A stretch of 64,000 nt of DNA from Methanoregula sp. (GTDB lineage Archaea > Halobacteriota > Methanomicrobia > Methanomicrobiales > Methanospirillaceae), in the NCBI GenBank assembly GCA_041645435.1, contig JBAZQB010000004.1, positions 186,001 through 250,000 on the forward strand, given 5' to 3'. Every line of letters starts with the position of its first letter. Position 1 is the first letter of the stretch. The notes beneath the pieces are model-generated. The model did not search any database. It had not been told where the DNA came from and saw only the letters and a program-made list of their open reading frames with translations. The translations under genes were made by a program, and so were the position numbers. Shown here piece after piece: positions 24,175 through 32,401 of this stretch.

Positions 24175-24507
24175 ATGGAAGCACCCTGTCAGAAAATAGT
24201 GTGGGATGTCCTGCCGGCGATCCGGGCGGCAATCGCCGTGGAGCTCGTCAAGTGCGGGGTCTCCCAGGTAGAAGCGGCGCGAATGCTCGAGATTGCACCG
24301 TCCGCAGTCTCCCAGTACCTCTCCGGTAAACGCGGGTACCGGATCGAATTCGAAGACGACGTGAAAAAATCCATCGCCTTACTGGCGCAGGACCTGGTTG
24401 ACAAAAAAGAGGTCAGGGTTATCGAACGGATCTGCGCGATCTGCCGCCAGCTGCGTGAAGGCGAGGGCGGATGTGCCGAGCCGGCTCCTGAACGGTGCGG
24501 TTCATAA
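24175..24507 (+). CDS. HTH regulator with C-terminal cysteine cluster (candidate cysteine/Fe-S regulator)
   Basis: A 110-residue protein. Residues 25-55 form a clear HTH (VSQVEAARMLEIAPSAVSQY) followed by SGKRGYRIEF. The C-terminal part has Cys87, Cys90, Cys100 and Cys108 in the pattern CAIC-x9-C-x7-C, well placed to hold an Fe-S cluster or zinc. It is divergent from iscS-iscU and its own promoter holds two copies of the palindrome also found at the tRNA-Cys/SepCysS promoter. The inference is a repressor that reads Fe-S or cysteine status, in the manner of IscR or SufR but unrelated in sequence. Similar small archaeal HTH proteins are known (COG2522-like). Confidence 0.82.
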   Translation: MEAPCQKIVWDVLPAIRAAIAVELVKCGVSQVEAARMLEIAPSAVSQYLSGKRGYRIEFEDDVKKSIALLAQDLVDKKEVRVIERICAICRQLREGEGGCAEPAPERCGS

Positions 24508-24557
24508 TTTTTTAATCCGTATCCTATTCGATTGTGTATGGCAATTCCGGTGCATCC

Positions 24558-25364
24558 ATGAATACCCATGAAAAGACGCAGGCGCTTAAGAAAATAATCG
24601 CATCCAGGAGATCGATGCTCATATCCTATTCCGGGGGTGTGGACAGCGCCCTGCTGGCAGTGCTTGCAACTGAGCAGCTGGGCAGCAATGCCCGGTGTAT
24701 CATGCTCGACAGCCCGGTGGTCCCGCGTACCGCGATTGAAGAGGCACGACAGATTGCGCAGGATTATCATCTGGCGCTGGAGATCCTTCCCGTTCACGTC
24801 ATGGGTGATGAACGGTTTGTGAAAAATCCTGCTGAGCGGTGCTACTGGTGCAAGAAAAATTCAGCCGAAATGCTAAAACGGCGAAAAGAGGAACTACACT
24901 TTGCCTGCATTGCCGATGGTATCAATCTCTCCGATACGGGTGAACACCGGCCCGGGCTTTTAGCAAGCACGGAAGAAGGGATCTCCCATCCGTTCTTAGA
25001 TGCCGGGATCACCAAGGCAGACATACGGGAGATTGCACGTGCTTATGGCTTATCGTTCTGGAACAAGCCGTCAGCCGCCTGCCTCTCCTCCCGCATTCCC
25101 TATGGCGATGAGATCACTGCTGAAAAACTGGCCATGATCGAAAAGGCAGAAGCATTCCTGCACACCAGTGGTTTTTCCCAGTGCCGGGTCAGGATGCACG
25201 GGGGTATTGCCCGGATCGAGATCGTGAACGACGATCTCCAAAAACTGCTGGCAATACAGGAAAAACTTGCAAAAACCTTCAAAGCGATCGGGTTTGCCTA
25301 TGTCACGCTCGATCTCGAAGGCTACCGTTCCGGCAGCATGGACGAAGTATTAACAACCGGGTAA
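24558..25364 (+). CDS. larE: LarE-like ATP-dependent sulfur transferase
   Basis: A 268-residue PP-loop enzyme. The ATP-pyrophosphatase motif is SYSGGVDSALLA, the conserved Cys region is ERCYWCKKN, and the middle holds IADGINLSDTGEHRPG and NKPSAACLSSRIPYG. In lactobacilli LarE donates sulfur to the nickel-pincer cofactor of lactate racemase; archaeal homologues without larB and larC probably serve other thiolation. ATG 24558 after CCGGTGC is preferred over GTG 24534. It follows the Cys-rich HTH gene by 50 bases and may share its promoter and regulation. Confidence 0.9.
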   Translation: MNTHEKTQALKKIIASRRSMLISYSGGVDSALLAVLATEQLGSNARCIMLDSPVVPRTAIEEARQIAQDYHLALEILPVHVMGDERFVKNPAERCYWCKKNSAEMLKRRKEELHFACIADGINLSDTGEHRPGLLASTEEGISHPFLDAGITKADIREIARAYGLSFWNKPSAACLSSRIPYGDEITAEKLAMIEKAEAFLHTSGFSQCRVRMHGGIARIEIVNDDLQKLLAIQEKLAKTFKAIGFAYVTLDLEGYRSGSMDEVLTTG

Positions 25365-25383
25365 CACCAGGATAAGGACAGCA

Positions 25384-26190
25384 ATGACCGCACACAAAGA
25401 TGGAGAGAGTAAAGGGGAGGCAATGTTCAGGCACGTGCCCTGCATAAAGGTGGATGGGGAAAAAGCGGGATCTGCCACCCACGAAGTGATCGAAGAGATC
25501 CCGTATGCCCTTTTTATCAATGGCAGGCACGCGATGACCGCCATGATGAGCCCCGTGCAGCTGGAGGATTTTGTCACCGGGTATCTCTTTACGGAACAGA
25601 TCATCAGGGGAATAGACGAGATCGAATCGATCAGGATCGAGAAGAACCGCCTCAGCGTCATCACAAAGAACCTCTTCAAGGTGCTGGGCCCAAAAAAGAC
25701 GATCCTCTCCGGCTGCGGCGGCAGTGCATCGTTCATCGATACCGCAAAACTGCCCTCCATCAAATCCGACTTTTCCATCCCTTCAACCATCATCAGCGGA
25801 ACAATACGGGGAATTCTTGATTCCGAGTTGCACGATAAAACCGGTGGCATCCACGTTGTAGGACTTGCGTCTGCCGATGGCGTGATTGCCCGCTCGGAAG
25901 ATATCGGGCGGCATAATGCGCTCGACCGGGTGATCGGGTATGGCCTGAGAAACAACGTGGATCTCTCCCGGACCTATGCGATCTGTTCCGGGCGTATCTC
26001 CTCAGAGATGGTCCGTAAATGCCTGATCGCAAATATCCCGATCGTAATCTCCCGGGGGGCCACAACTACCCTTGCGATCGAGATCGCCGCAAAGACCGGC
26101 CTGTGCGTTGTCGGTTTTGTCCGCAGTACAAAGATGGTAATCTACACGCACTCCGAGCGCGTGCAGGGCATGCCGTCACTTTCCCAGTGA
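25384..26190 (+). CDS. fdhD: Formate dehydrogenase accessory sulfurtransferase FdhD
   Basis: A 268-residue FdhD. It passes sulfur from IscS to the Mo/W-bis-pterin cofactor of formate dehydrogenase. The conserved cysteine loop is here LSGCGGSAS, with the first Cys retained and the usual CxxC reduced to a single Cys. Later motifs are ARSEDIGRHNALDRVIG and SGRISSEMVRK, with SRGATTTLAIEIA. It begins 19 bases after larE, so the two are cotranscribed, and its end overlaps ncsA by 15 bases from the other strand. Confidence 0.93.
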   Translation: MTAHKDGESKGEAMFRHVPCIKVDGEKAGSATHEVIEEIPYALFINGRHAMTAMMSPVQLEDFVTGYLFTEQIIRGIDEIESIRIEKNRLSVITKNLFKVLGPKKTILSGCGGSASFIDTAKLPSIKSDFSIPSTIISGTIRGILDSELHDKTGGIHVVGLASADGVIARSEDIGRHNALDRVIGYGLRNNVDLSRTYAICSGRISSEMVRKCLIANIPIVISRGATTTLAIEIAAKTGLCVVGFVRSTKMVIYTHSERVQGMPSLSQ

Positions 26191-27114
26191 TTGCCGCAGG
26201 CTGCACACCTGGCAGAGTTCCCCGCTGCAGGGATCCCCGCACTGCCGGCAGCGTTTCAGGGGTTCGGACATGGCACTCCGGCCCACCTGTTTTTCTATCG
26301 CCCGTTTGCTTTTTATCAGGTTACGCATGGTGCCGGGATGTTTCTGTTCAAGGGCAGAGAGCATGGATCGCACCTCTAATCTCAGGGCATAGCGGGTATA
26401 CGGGCACTCGGGAAGGAAGGGAAAGAGGTCCTGCACGAACAGGTACGCAGCAATCTCTTTTTCTGCAATATCGGCAAGGGGTTTGATCCGGGGAATAAAG
26501 CAGTCAGAAGAGTCCGCATCGCTGGTGCGGACCAGGCGGGGCAGGTCACCCCGGAGCGTGTTCATCAGGACTGACTGGGCTTCGTCATCGAGATTATGGC
26601 CGGTGGCAATCCTGGCTGCACCTGCCTTATACGCCGCAACCGAGAGTGCTTTCCTGCGCAGGATCCCGCAGACAGAGCATGCCTGCGTCTCGCGCCCGAC
26701 CAAAAGGGCATCGAGATCATCGCCGATAAGATCCTTAAATGAGACGCACACATGTTCCGTGCCGGTTTTTCTGGTCAGGTCCTCTGCCGCCCGGATCGTG
26801 TCATCGCGGTAGCCTGCAATCCCTTCGTCCACGGTGATGGCAACAAGCCTCACATCCTCCCATGCCGGGAGGAGTCGGGAAAGGATCACAAGGAGTGCGG
26901 TGCTGTCCTTGCCGCCGCTCAGCGCAACGGCGATCCGGTCATGCGGTTTAATGAGTTCTCGCTCACGGATCGTTTGTGCTACCCGTTCCTCTACCTCAGC
27001 AATGAGATGAGCTGCGCAGAGATGTCGCTCCGGGTCGTGTAAGAGAATGACCGGCGGTTCTCCGCAGAGCGAGCACCGTTCCGTTCCTGCCGGTACGCGT
27101 TCGCCCTGTGCCAT
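26176..27114 (-). CDS. ncsA: tRNA 2-thiolation protein NcsA/TtuA (Ncs6 family)
   Basis: A 312-residue PP-loop enzyme that thiolates wobble uridine or T-loop uridine of tRNA. The order of parts is: N-terminal zinc finger (RCSLCGEPP and a following Cys/His), PP-loop VALSGGKDSTALLV, the cysteine loop QACSVCGILRRK that binds an Fe-S cluster in relatives, TGHNLDDEAQSVLMN, and a C-terminal zinc finger CRQCGDPCSGELCQVC. It directly follows a ubiquitin-like carrier gene, its expected sulfur donor. Confidence 0.93.
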   Translation of the reverse strand: MAQGERVPAGTERCSLCGEPPVILLHDPERHLCAAHLIAEVEERVAQTIRERELIKPHDRIAVALSGGKDSTALLVILSRLLPAWEDVRLVAITVDEGIAGYRDDTIRAAEDLTRKTGTEHVCVSFKDLIGDDLDALLVGRETQACSVCGILRRKALSVAAYKAGAARIATGHNLDDEAQSVLMNTLRGDLPRLVRTSDADSSDCFIPRIKPLADIAEKEIAAYLFVQDLFPFLPECPYTRYALRLEVRSMLSALEQKHPGTMRNLIKSKRAIEKQVGRSAMSEPLKRCRQCGDPCSGELCQVCSLRQSLGK

Positions 27115-27309
27115 TCATCCCCCGTGCGCTATGCGGATGATCCGGATCTCGTCGTTGCCACCCGCTTCTGCATCCTCGGGAACCAGTGTCCCGTTCCGCG
27201 ATACGATCACCTCGGCCGGGTGGATGCCGAGCTGGTCCAGGATCCGGCTGATACGGACCGGATCGCCGGGCATCTGCTGTATTGTTCTGTCAGGAAGGAT
27301 GATTTTCAT
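27115..27309 (-). CDS. Ubiquitin-like sulfur carrier (SAMP/Urm1/ThiS type)
   Basis: A 64-residue beta-grasp protein starting MKIILPDRTIQQ and ending IIRIAHGG. The Gly-Gly end is the thiocarboxylate site. It is adjacent to ncsA with no gap (stop codon next to the ncsA start), the usual pairing for tRNA thiolation. MoeB at 21555 is the only E1-like enzyme in the window and may activate it. It may also be a protein modifier, as SAMPs are in Haloferax. Confidence 0.88.
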   Translation of the reverse strand: MKIILPDRTIQQMPGDPVRISRILDQLGIHPAEVIVSRNGTLVPEDAEAGGNDEIRIIRIAHGG

Positions 27310-27431
27310 CAGAGAGCAGGGAATAGTTGGGCGTGCCCGTTCATAAATTTCCCCACACGCCAGCTTTTTGAGACCCGGGATCGCATGTATACAAAACAGG
27401 AGCGTTCAATTACGTGCCGGCCACTTCACTA

Positions 27432-28319
27432 ATGGATGAGATTCACTCCCTGAAAAAAGAGCGGGATGCCATCATCCTTGTCCATAACTACCAGTTGCCG
27501 GAAGTGCAGGACATCGCCGATCTCTGCGGGGATTCGCTTGAACTCTCGCGGGCTGCGGCCACCATGGAAGGCGAGGTGATCGTTTTCTGCGGCGTGGATT
27601 TCATGGCCGAGACCGCGGCCATTCTCTCGCCGGACAAGACCGTTTTGCTTCCCGCTCCCGATGCCTGCTGCCCGATGGCGCAGATGATCTCGGCAGAAGA
27701 GCTGCGGTTCGCAAAAGCCCGCAACCCGGACGCTGCCGTGGTCTGCTACGTCAATACCACTGCAGAAGTCAAGGCTGAGAGCGACATCTGCTGCACTTCT
27801 TCAAATGCCGTAAAAGTGGTCAACTCGGTAGAGCAGGATCGCGTGATCTTCGTGCCCGACCGGAACCTCGGGCGTTATGCAGCCCGGTTCACAAAAAAGG
27901 AAGTCCTGCCCTGGGAAGGATTCTGTATCGTGCACGACCAGATCACCCCGGCGCAGGTCGCGACAGCCCGAAAGGCGCACCCGGGTGCGGTGCTGCTTGT
28001 TCACCCGGAATGTCGCCCCGAAATAATCGATCTTGCGGATCACGTGGCAAGCACCTCCGGTATCATCCACCATGTCTGCACATCTCCCTCACAGGAATTT
28101 ATTATCGGAACAGAAGTCGGCATCCTGCACCGGCTCGCAAAGGAGTGCCCGGAGAAACGGTGCTACCCGCTCTCGCAGGCATCTGTCTGCCGGAACATGA
28201 AAAAGACCGATCTTGAAAAAGTGCGGGACGCGTTACAGGCCCTCCGCCCCCGCATTACAGTTCCGGAAGAGATTGCGGTGCGTGCCCGCGGGGCGATCGA
28301 GCGGATGCTCGCCCTCTGA
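27432..28319 (+). CDS. nadA: Quinolinate synthase
   Basis: A 295-residue NadA, which condenses iminoaspartate and dihydroxyacetone phosphate to quinolinate for NAD. Landmarks are AIILVHNYQLPEVQDIAD, FCGVDFMAETA, DACCPMAQMI, FVPDRNLGRYA, VHPECRPEI and ASVCRNMKKT; cysteines in the last three domains hold the [4Fe-4S] cluster. No nadB or nadC is adjacent. The ATG at 27432 is used; an in-frame GTG six codons upstream is possible. Its Fe-S need fits the surrounding iscSU genes. Confidence 0.94.
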   Translation: MDEIHSLKKERDAIILVHNYQLPEVQDIADLCGDSLELSRAAATMEGEVIVFCGVDFMAETAAILSPDKTVLLPAPDACCPMAQMISAEELRFAKARNPDAAVVCYVNTTAEVKAESDICCTSSNAVKVVNSVEQDRVIFVPDRNLGRYAARFTKKEVLPWEGFCIVHDQITPAQVATARKAHPGAVLLVHPECRPEIIDLADHVASTSGIIHHVCTSPSQEFIIGTEVGILHRLAKECPEKRCYPLSQASVCRNMKKTDLEKVRDALQALRPRITVPEEIAVRARGAIERMLAL

Positions 28320-28484
28320 TTTTTTTAAGGAATAAAAATCCCGATCCGCACGCGGGGTCACTCACGACATCAGGTTGGATACTCTTTTTCTCTCACCAGA
28401 TCCCCTCGTATAAACCGCACTCCTTTTTGTAGTCGAGCTCCTAACATACAGATAGTCATTCTCCCACTTCACCGCAGGACACTC

Positions 28485-30737
28485 ATGTTCAACCCGTTTG
28501 ACGCGCTCGCTTCCCTCATCGTCACCCGCCCGAAACATCTGGCAGTCATTTTCTGCCTGCTGCTTATCATAGCGCTCTACGGCATGACCATGATCACCAT
28601 GGCTACGGGTACGGATACCTACCTCGACAAGGACACCCGGCGCGGGATGCTTCTCGACAAATACACCAAGACGTTCCAGTCCGACAGTGTGCTGATCCTC
28701 ATTGAGTCTGACGATGTGATGAGCCCGGATGTGCTCGCTTATATCGACCGCCTCCAGCGGGATATTTCACAGGAGCGCTATGTCACTGGAGCCTCCGGCA
28801 TCTCCGATTTGGTCAAGGACCGGAATGGTGGCATGCTTCCCACCAGCAAGGCCGATATCTCCCGGCTTGAAGAAGAGGTGCCCCCAGAGATTCTCACCCT
28901 TTACGTCCCCTCCCGGACCATGACCATCTCTGTCGTTACCGTTGACCAGGGACTTAAGGATGCCCAGGCATTCACGCTTGTGGATAACATCAATAAGAGG
29001 GTAAGTCTTTCCGACCGTCCTCCCGGGGTGAGCGTGGTTGTCTCGGGCAACCAGGCCTACAACAAAGAAACGTCTGATGAAATGAGCACGTCCATGGGGG
29101 AACTCATCCTTGTTGCCATGATCCTCATGGTGATCGCTGTAGGCCTGCTTTTCGGGCACGTCCGGTACCGCCTTCTCTCGGTCTTCATCGTGGGGACCGG
29201 TCTCATCCTGACCTTCGGGGTTATTGGGTTTTCGGGCATGCAGATCACGATGGTGACCATCGGTGCTTTCCCGGTCATGATAGGGATCGGGATCGATTAC
29301 GCGATCCAGTTCCATTCGCGATTTGATGAAGAGATTCGAAAATCACCCATTGCTGAAGCGGTTACCACAACCATTACCAAAGCCGGGCCATCCGTGCTGT
29401 ATGCAATGATTGCCACTGCTATGGGTTTTCTCGCCCTGTCCATCTCGCCGCTCCCCATGATCCGCAGTTTCGGCCTGACCTGCGTGATCGGGATCATCTG
29501 CTGTTACCTTGCGGCGATCGTGGTTGTGCCGGTTTTTGCCCTCCTGGTAAATTACCGTCCTGTAACAGAGCAGGTACAGAAAAAATCCGATACCGCAAAA
29601 TCGAATATCGACCGGTATAATGAGCTCGTGGGCAGGGTCGTGAAAACGGTATCCCGGAATGCGGTTCCGGTCCTGATCATCTGCATCCTGTTTGCTGTCA
29701 TCGGGTTCCAGCTGGACAACGAGATCATTGTCAACACCGATGAGAAGACCTTTGTCCCTGCTGATATGCCGGCAAAGGTGAACCTTGACAAGATCAGGCG
29801 CACGATGGGCGAGACCTCCAGCGTCCCCGTGCTGGTGCAGGGAAGCGATCTTCTCTCCCCGGATTCTGTCCGCTGGATGTATGAGTTCCAGCAGTACGAA
29901 GAGACGCACAATCCCAAGATCACGAGCTCAACGAGCATTGCAACCTACCTTGTCCAGTACAATGACGGGGTTCTGCCGCAGACGGCCCCTGAGATCGATG
30001 CCGTTATGAAAAAGATTCCCCCGCAGATCCGTGACCGGTACGTGAGCTGGAACACCGAGGCTGTTATCGAGTTCACCTTCATTGCCATGCCCAATGATAT
30101 CGCCATGTCAACGATCGAGCAGATGAAAAAAGATCTCGCATGGAAGGCACCTCCTCCGGGCATCCACGCATCCTTCACAGGCATGTGGGAGATGTTTACC
30201 AACCTGATCCGCGAGATCCGGGATGGGAAGACATTCATGACCATCCTTGGTTTTGGGATGATCTTTGGCTTCCTCTACATCATCTACCGGAAATTTGCCA
30301 AAGCGGCAACCCCGTTGGTCCCAATCATCATGATCGTAGGCTGGAATGGCCTCATCATGTACATGCTTGCCATCGATTATACCCCGCTCACCGCAACACT
30401 TGGCTCGATGTCGGTCGGTGTCGCTTCGGAATACACGATCCTGATCATGGAGCGGTACTATGAAGAACGGCAGAACGGCCTCGCGCTGCTGCCGGCAATC
30501 CAGTATAGTATTGAGAAGATCGGCACCGCGATTACCGTCTCGGGCATGACCACGGTCTTTGGGTTTGCCGCTCTCATGGTCTCTGCCTTTGGCATCATCA
30601 GCAATTTCGGCACGGTAACCGTCATCTCGGTCTTTTTTGCCCTTGCCGGTGCGATCATCGTGATGCCCGCGATCCTGGTACTGGTGGGATCGATGGAAGG
30701 CGGATCAACGGGCCCGAAGGAAAACCCGGATACCTGA
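28485..30737 (+). CDS. RND-superfamily exporter (MMPL/HAE3 type)
   Basis: A 750-residue membrane protein of two homologous halves. Each half has one helix, an extracytoplasmic domain of about 150-200 residues and a block of five helices, 12 helices in all. The first half is recognisable by SIGDMSTSMGEL-like wording (here DEMSTSMGELILVAM) and GIGIDYAIQFHSRF; the second by SMSVGVASEYTILIMERY. Archaeal HAE3 members are near hopanoid or lipid transporters of the HpnN group; substrate unknown. It appears monocistronic, and the hairpin element lies just after it. Confidence 0.88.
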   Translation: MFNPFDALASLIVTRPKHLAVIFCLLLIIALYGMTMITMATGTDTYLDKDTRRGMLLDKYTKTFQSDSVLILIESDDVMSPDVLAYIDRLQRDISQERYVTGASGISDLVKDRNGGMLPTSKADISRLEEEVPPEILTLYVPSRTMTISVVTVDQGLKDAQAFTLVDNINKRVSLSDRPPGVSVVVSGNQAYNKETSDEMSTSMGELILVAMILMVIAVGLLFGHVRYRLLSVFIVGTGLILTFGVIGFSGMQITMVTIGAFPVMIGIGIDYAIQFHSRFDEEIRKSPIAEAVTTTITKAGPSVLYAMIATAMGFLALSISPLPMIRSFGLTCVIGIICCYLAAIVVVPVFALLVNYRPVTEQVQKKSDTAKSNIDRYNELVGRVVKTVSRNAVPVLIICILFAVIGFQLDNEIIVNTDEKTFVPADMPAKVNLDKIRRTMGETSSVPVLVQGSDLLSPDSVRWMYEFQQYEETHNPKITSSTSIATYLVQYNDGVLPQTAPEIDAVMKKIPPQIRDRYVSWNTEAVIEFTFIAMPNDIAMSTIEQMKKDLAWKAPPPGIHASFTGMWEMFTNLIREIRDGKTFMTILGFGMIFGFLYIIYRKFAKAATPLVPIIMIVGWNGLIMYMLAIDYTPLTATLGSMSVGVASEYTILIMERYYEERQNGLALLPAIQYSIEKIGTAITVSGMTTVFGFAALMVSAFGIISNFGTVTVISVFFALAGAIIVMPAILVLVGSMEGGSTGPKENPDT

Positions 30738-30808
30738 AAAGAGGATTTTTAGGAACATTAATCGGTTGTCCTGCCTGAACCTGACAATCACCGGTAATCT
30801 CATTTTTT

Positions 30809-31163
30809 GGTTCTTCGCGATTTTTAAATGGGTAACGTAAGTATCAGGTAGATTACAAAGATGGGGGCTGATGCCCCCATACCCCAAAATGTGATGAACG
30901 CCGCCGCCCCCGACGGGGCGCCTCCTCATTGTGATGACGACGTATTACTTGTAACCTTACCCGGGCTATCGCACTGCGCCCGTCCCCCAATGGGGGACTG
31001 GTGGCGCAAGAGGGGGGCAATATATTCGTAAAATGGGTTTTCTCCAGAGCCAAAAGTTAAAACCTCCTTTCCCCGCCGTGCCTAAAGAGAGGCCCTGAGG
31101 CGGGGGAACATCACAAACAAATTTTTAGTAACATATTCTACCCACATGAAATAGCGAAGAACC
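30809..31163 (+). repeat. Interspersed hairpin element, copy 2 (with terminal inverted repeats)
   Basis: A 355-bp element. The left end GGTTCTTCGCGATTT..TGGGTA and the reverse complement of the right end GGTTCTTCGCTATTT..TGGGTA are imperfect inverted repeats. Inside are GGGGGC-TGAT-GCCCCC (about 30864-30879) and the shared core with hairpin GTCCCCC-AAT-GGGGGAC (30982-30998). No open frame of note. It lies between the convergent exporter and Zn-ribbon genes and ends on the first base of the Zn-ribbon stop codon. This is MITE-like structure; no transposase is visible. Confidence 0.85.
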
Positions 31164-31414
31164 TATTTTTTCTGTTCGGGCACGTTTTTCTGTGCCATGA
31201 TTTTATTGTACATCTCGTCACCAACGCATTCCTTGGCATGTGTGCACCACTGAATGCAGGATTCGATGTCGTTATAGACCACAAAACCGCAGCTGCATTT
31301 CACGGAGATGTCGTTTGAGAACAGTTCCACTTCCTCTCCGCACCGGGGACACTTTTTGATTGCAAGCGTGGGGGTGCGCAGGTTCGCCGCACCCGGGCAA
31401 TGATCCAACAGCAT
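31163..31414 (-). CDS. Small zinc-ribbon protein
   Basis: An 83-residue protein: MLLDHCPGAANLRTPTL, then a zinc ribbon (KKCPRCGEEVELF with KCSCGFVVYND) and a Cys-containing helix (SCIQWCTHAKECVGDEMY). This is a recognisable conserved small family in archaea and some bacteria, without known function. GGTGAATTACTGGT precedes the ATG. A tiny Cys-rich frame lies directly upstream on the same strand. Confidence 0.85.
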   Translation of the reverse strand: MLLDHCPGAANLRTPTLAIKKCPRCGEEVELFSNDISVKCSCGFVVYNDIESCIQWCTHAKECVGDEMYNKIMAQKNVPEQKK

Positions 31415-31423
31415 ACCAGTAAT

Positions 31424-31528
31424 TCACCGTTCTCCTTTATGGAAGTACGGGCAGGAAGTCATGCATGCGGTGCAGGGGTCGCCCGGGTGGCTCGTGAATT
31501 CCGGACACAGGGTATGCCACGAAATCAT
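31424..31528 (-). CDS. Possible 34-residue cysteine-rich protein
   Basis: The frame starts at ATG 31528, four bases after the strong AGGGGGA, and ends 9 bases before the Zn-ribbon start. The product is MISWHTLCPEFTSHPG then DPCTACMTSCPYFHKGER. Four cysteines, three in CTAC..C spacing, suggest a metal-binding peptide. It is not recognised from any family. Evidence is the ribosome-binding site, tight spacing and Cys pattern only. Confidence 0.45.
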   Translation of the reverse strand: MISWHTLCPEFTSHPGDPCTACMTSCPYFHKGER

Positions 31529-31611
31529 CGTTCCCCCTGCATGGAAGAATGATGCAGGGTCTTCTGCGGATATTCCGGATGATTCATTATCCGGCATACG
31601 TTGGGGTACGT

Positions 31612-32289
31612 TTACCCGGTGAGCCCAAAAAGAGGGTGGATCAGCCGCTCGTCATCGGCTGAAGGGGAATTCACGAGCGGGGAGACCGGATGCATGGCCA
31701 TCTTTTCTGCAGGGTACGGTATGAGCATATCCTTAAGGTGTCCCGTGTCCAGTTGTTCGCCGGAAAGCCACTCCTCCTCGTGATCCTGCGAAACAATAAC
31801 CGGCATCCGGTTGTGCACCGTTGCCATTAAGGTATTGGGCTCTGTCGTGATGATCGTGTACGTGGCAAGGTCCGTTCCTGCAGGATCGTGCCACTCATCG
31901 TACAGCCCGGCAAAAGCAAAGAGTGGCTGGTCGTTTACCTGGATATAGAACGGGAGCTTTCTTGCCCCCTCGTGCTTCCACTCAAAAAAGCCGCTGGCCG
32001 GCACGAGACAGCGCTTCGTTTTTAACAGGGTGGCAAACATGAGTTTTTCCGCAAGGGACTCTGCCCGGGCATTGATGATCGGGTGCGCCGCCTTGAAGCT
32101 CCTTGTCCAGTGCGGTACAAGGCCCCACTGCATCTGCTTAAGTTCCCTGCCGGAAACCCCCTGCACGATCACCGGCTGCCGGGTACCGGGCGCGATATTG
32201 AACTTCGAGCGGGCACCGAGCATCGGGTTGAAGATGCGGAAGCGGTTGCCGAGATCATCAATGCAGATGAGGGAATACCTGCCGCACAT
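31612..32289 (-). CDS. SOS response-associated peptidase (SRAP/HMCES/YedK)
   Basis: The 225-residue protein shields abasic sites in single-stranded DNA by a thiazolidine link to Cys2. The start is set by this chemistry: MCGRYSL puts the catalytic Cys at position 2, so the ATG 32289 is used and a longer frame is rejected. Other family residues are IINARAESLAEK, PASGFFEWKHE and TVHNRMPVI. It is divergent, by 112 bases, from the RecA-like/polymerase genes, a repair-themed neighbourhood. Confidence 0.93.
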   Translation of the reverse strand: MCGRYSLICIDDLGNRFRIFNPMLGARSKFNIAPGTRQPVIVQGVSGRELKQMQWGLVPHWTRSFKAAHPIINARAESLAEKLMFATLLKTKRCLVPASGFFEWKHEGARKLPFYIQVNDQPLFAFAGLYDEWHDPAGTDLATYTIITTEPNTLMATVHNRMPVIVSQDHEEEWLSGEQLDTGHLKDMLIPYPAEKMAMHPVSPLVNSPSADDERLIHPLFGLTG

Positions 32290-32401
32290 TACATTCCACT
32301 TCTTGTCCACCCGCTCATCAATCTTACGATGCCTTCCAAAACACTTTCACCCCCCGCGAGCCTGAGCCTTATCCCGCCCGGTGCAGCAGGGATCCGGTGC
32401 T

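Noticed and set aside
30809..31163. Element copies taken as CRISPR or tRNA-like genes
   Set aside because: There are no regularly spaced repeats, and the conserved hairpin does not fold into a cloverleaf; no CRISPR array was seen in the window.
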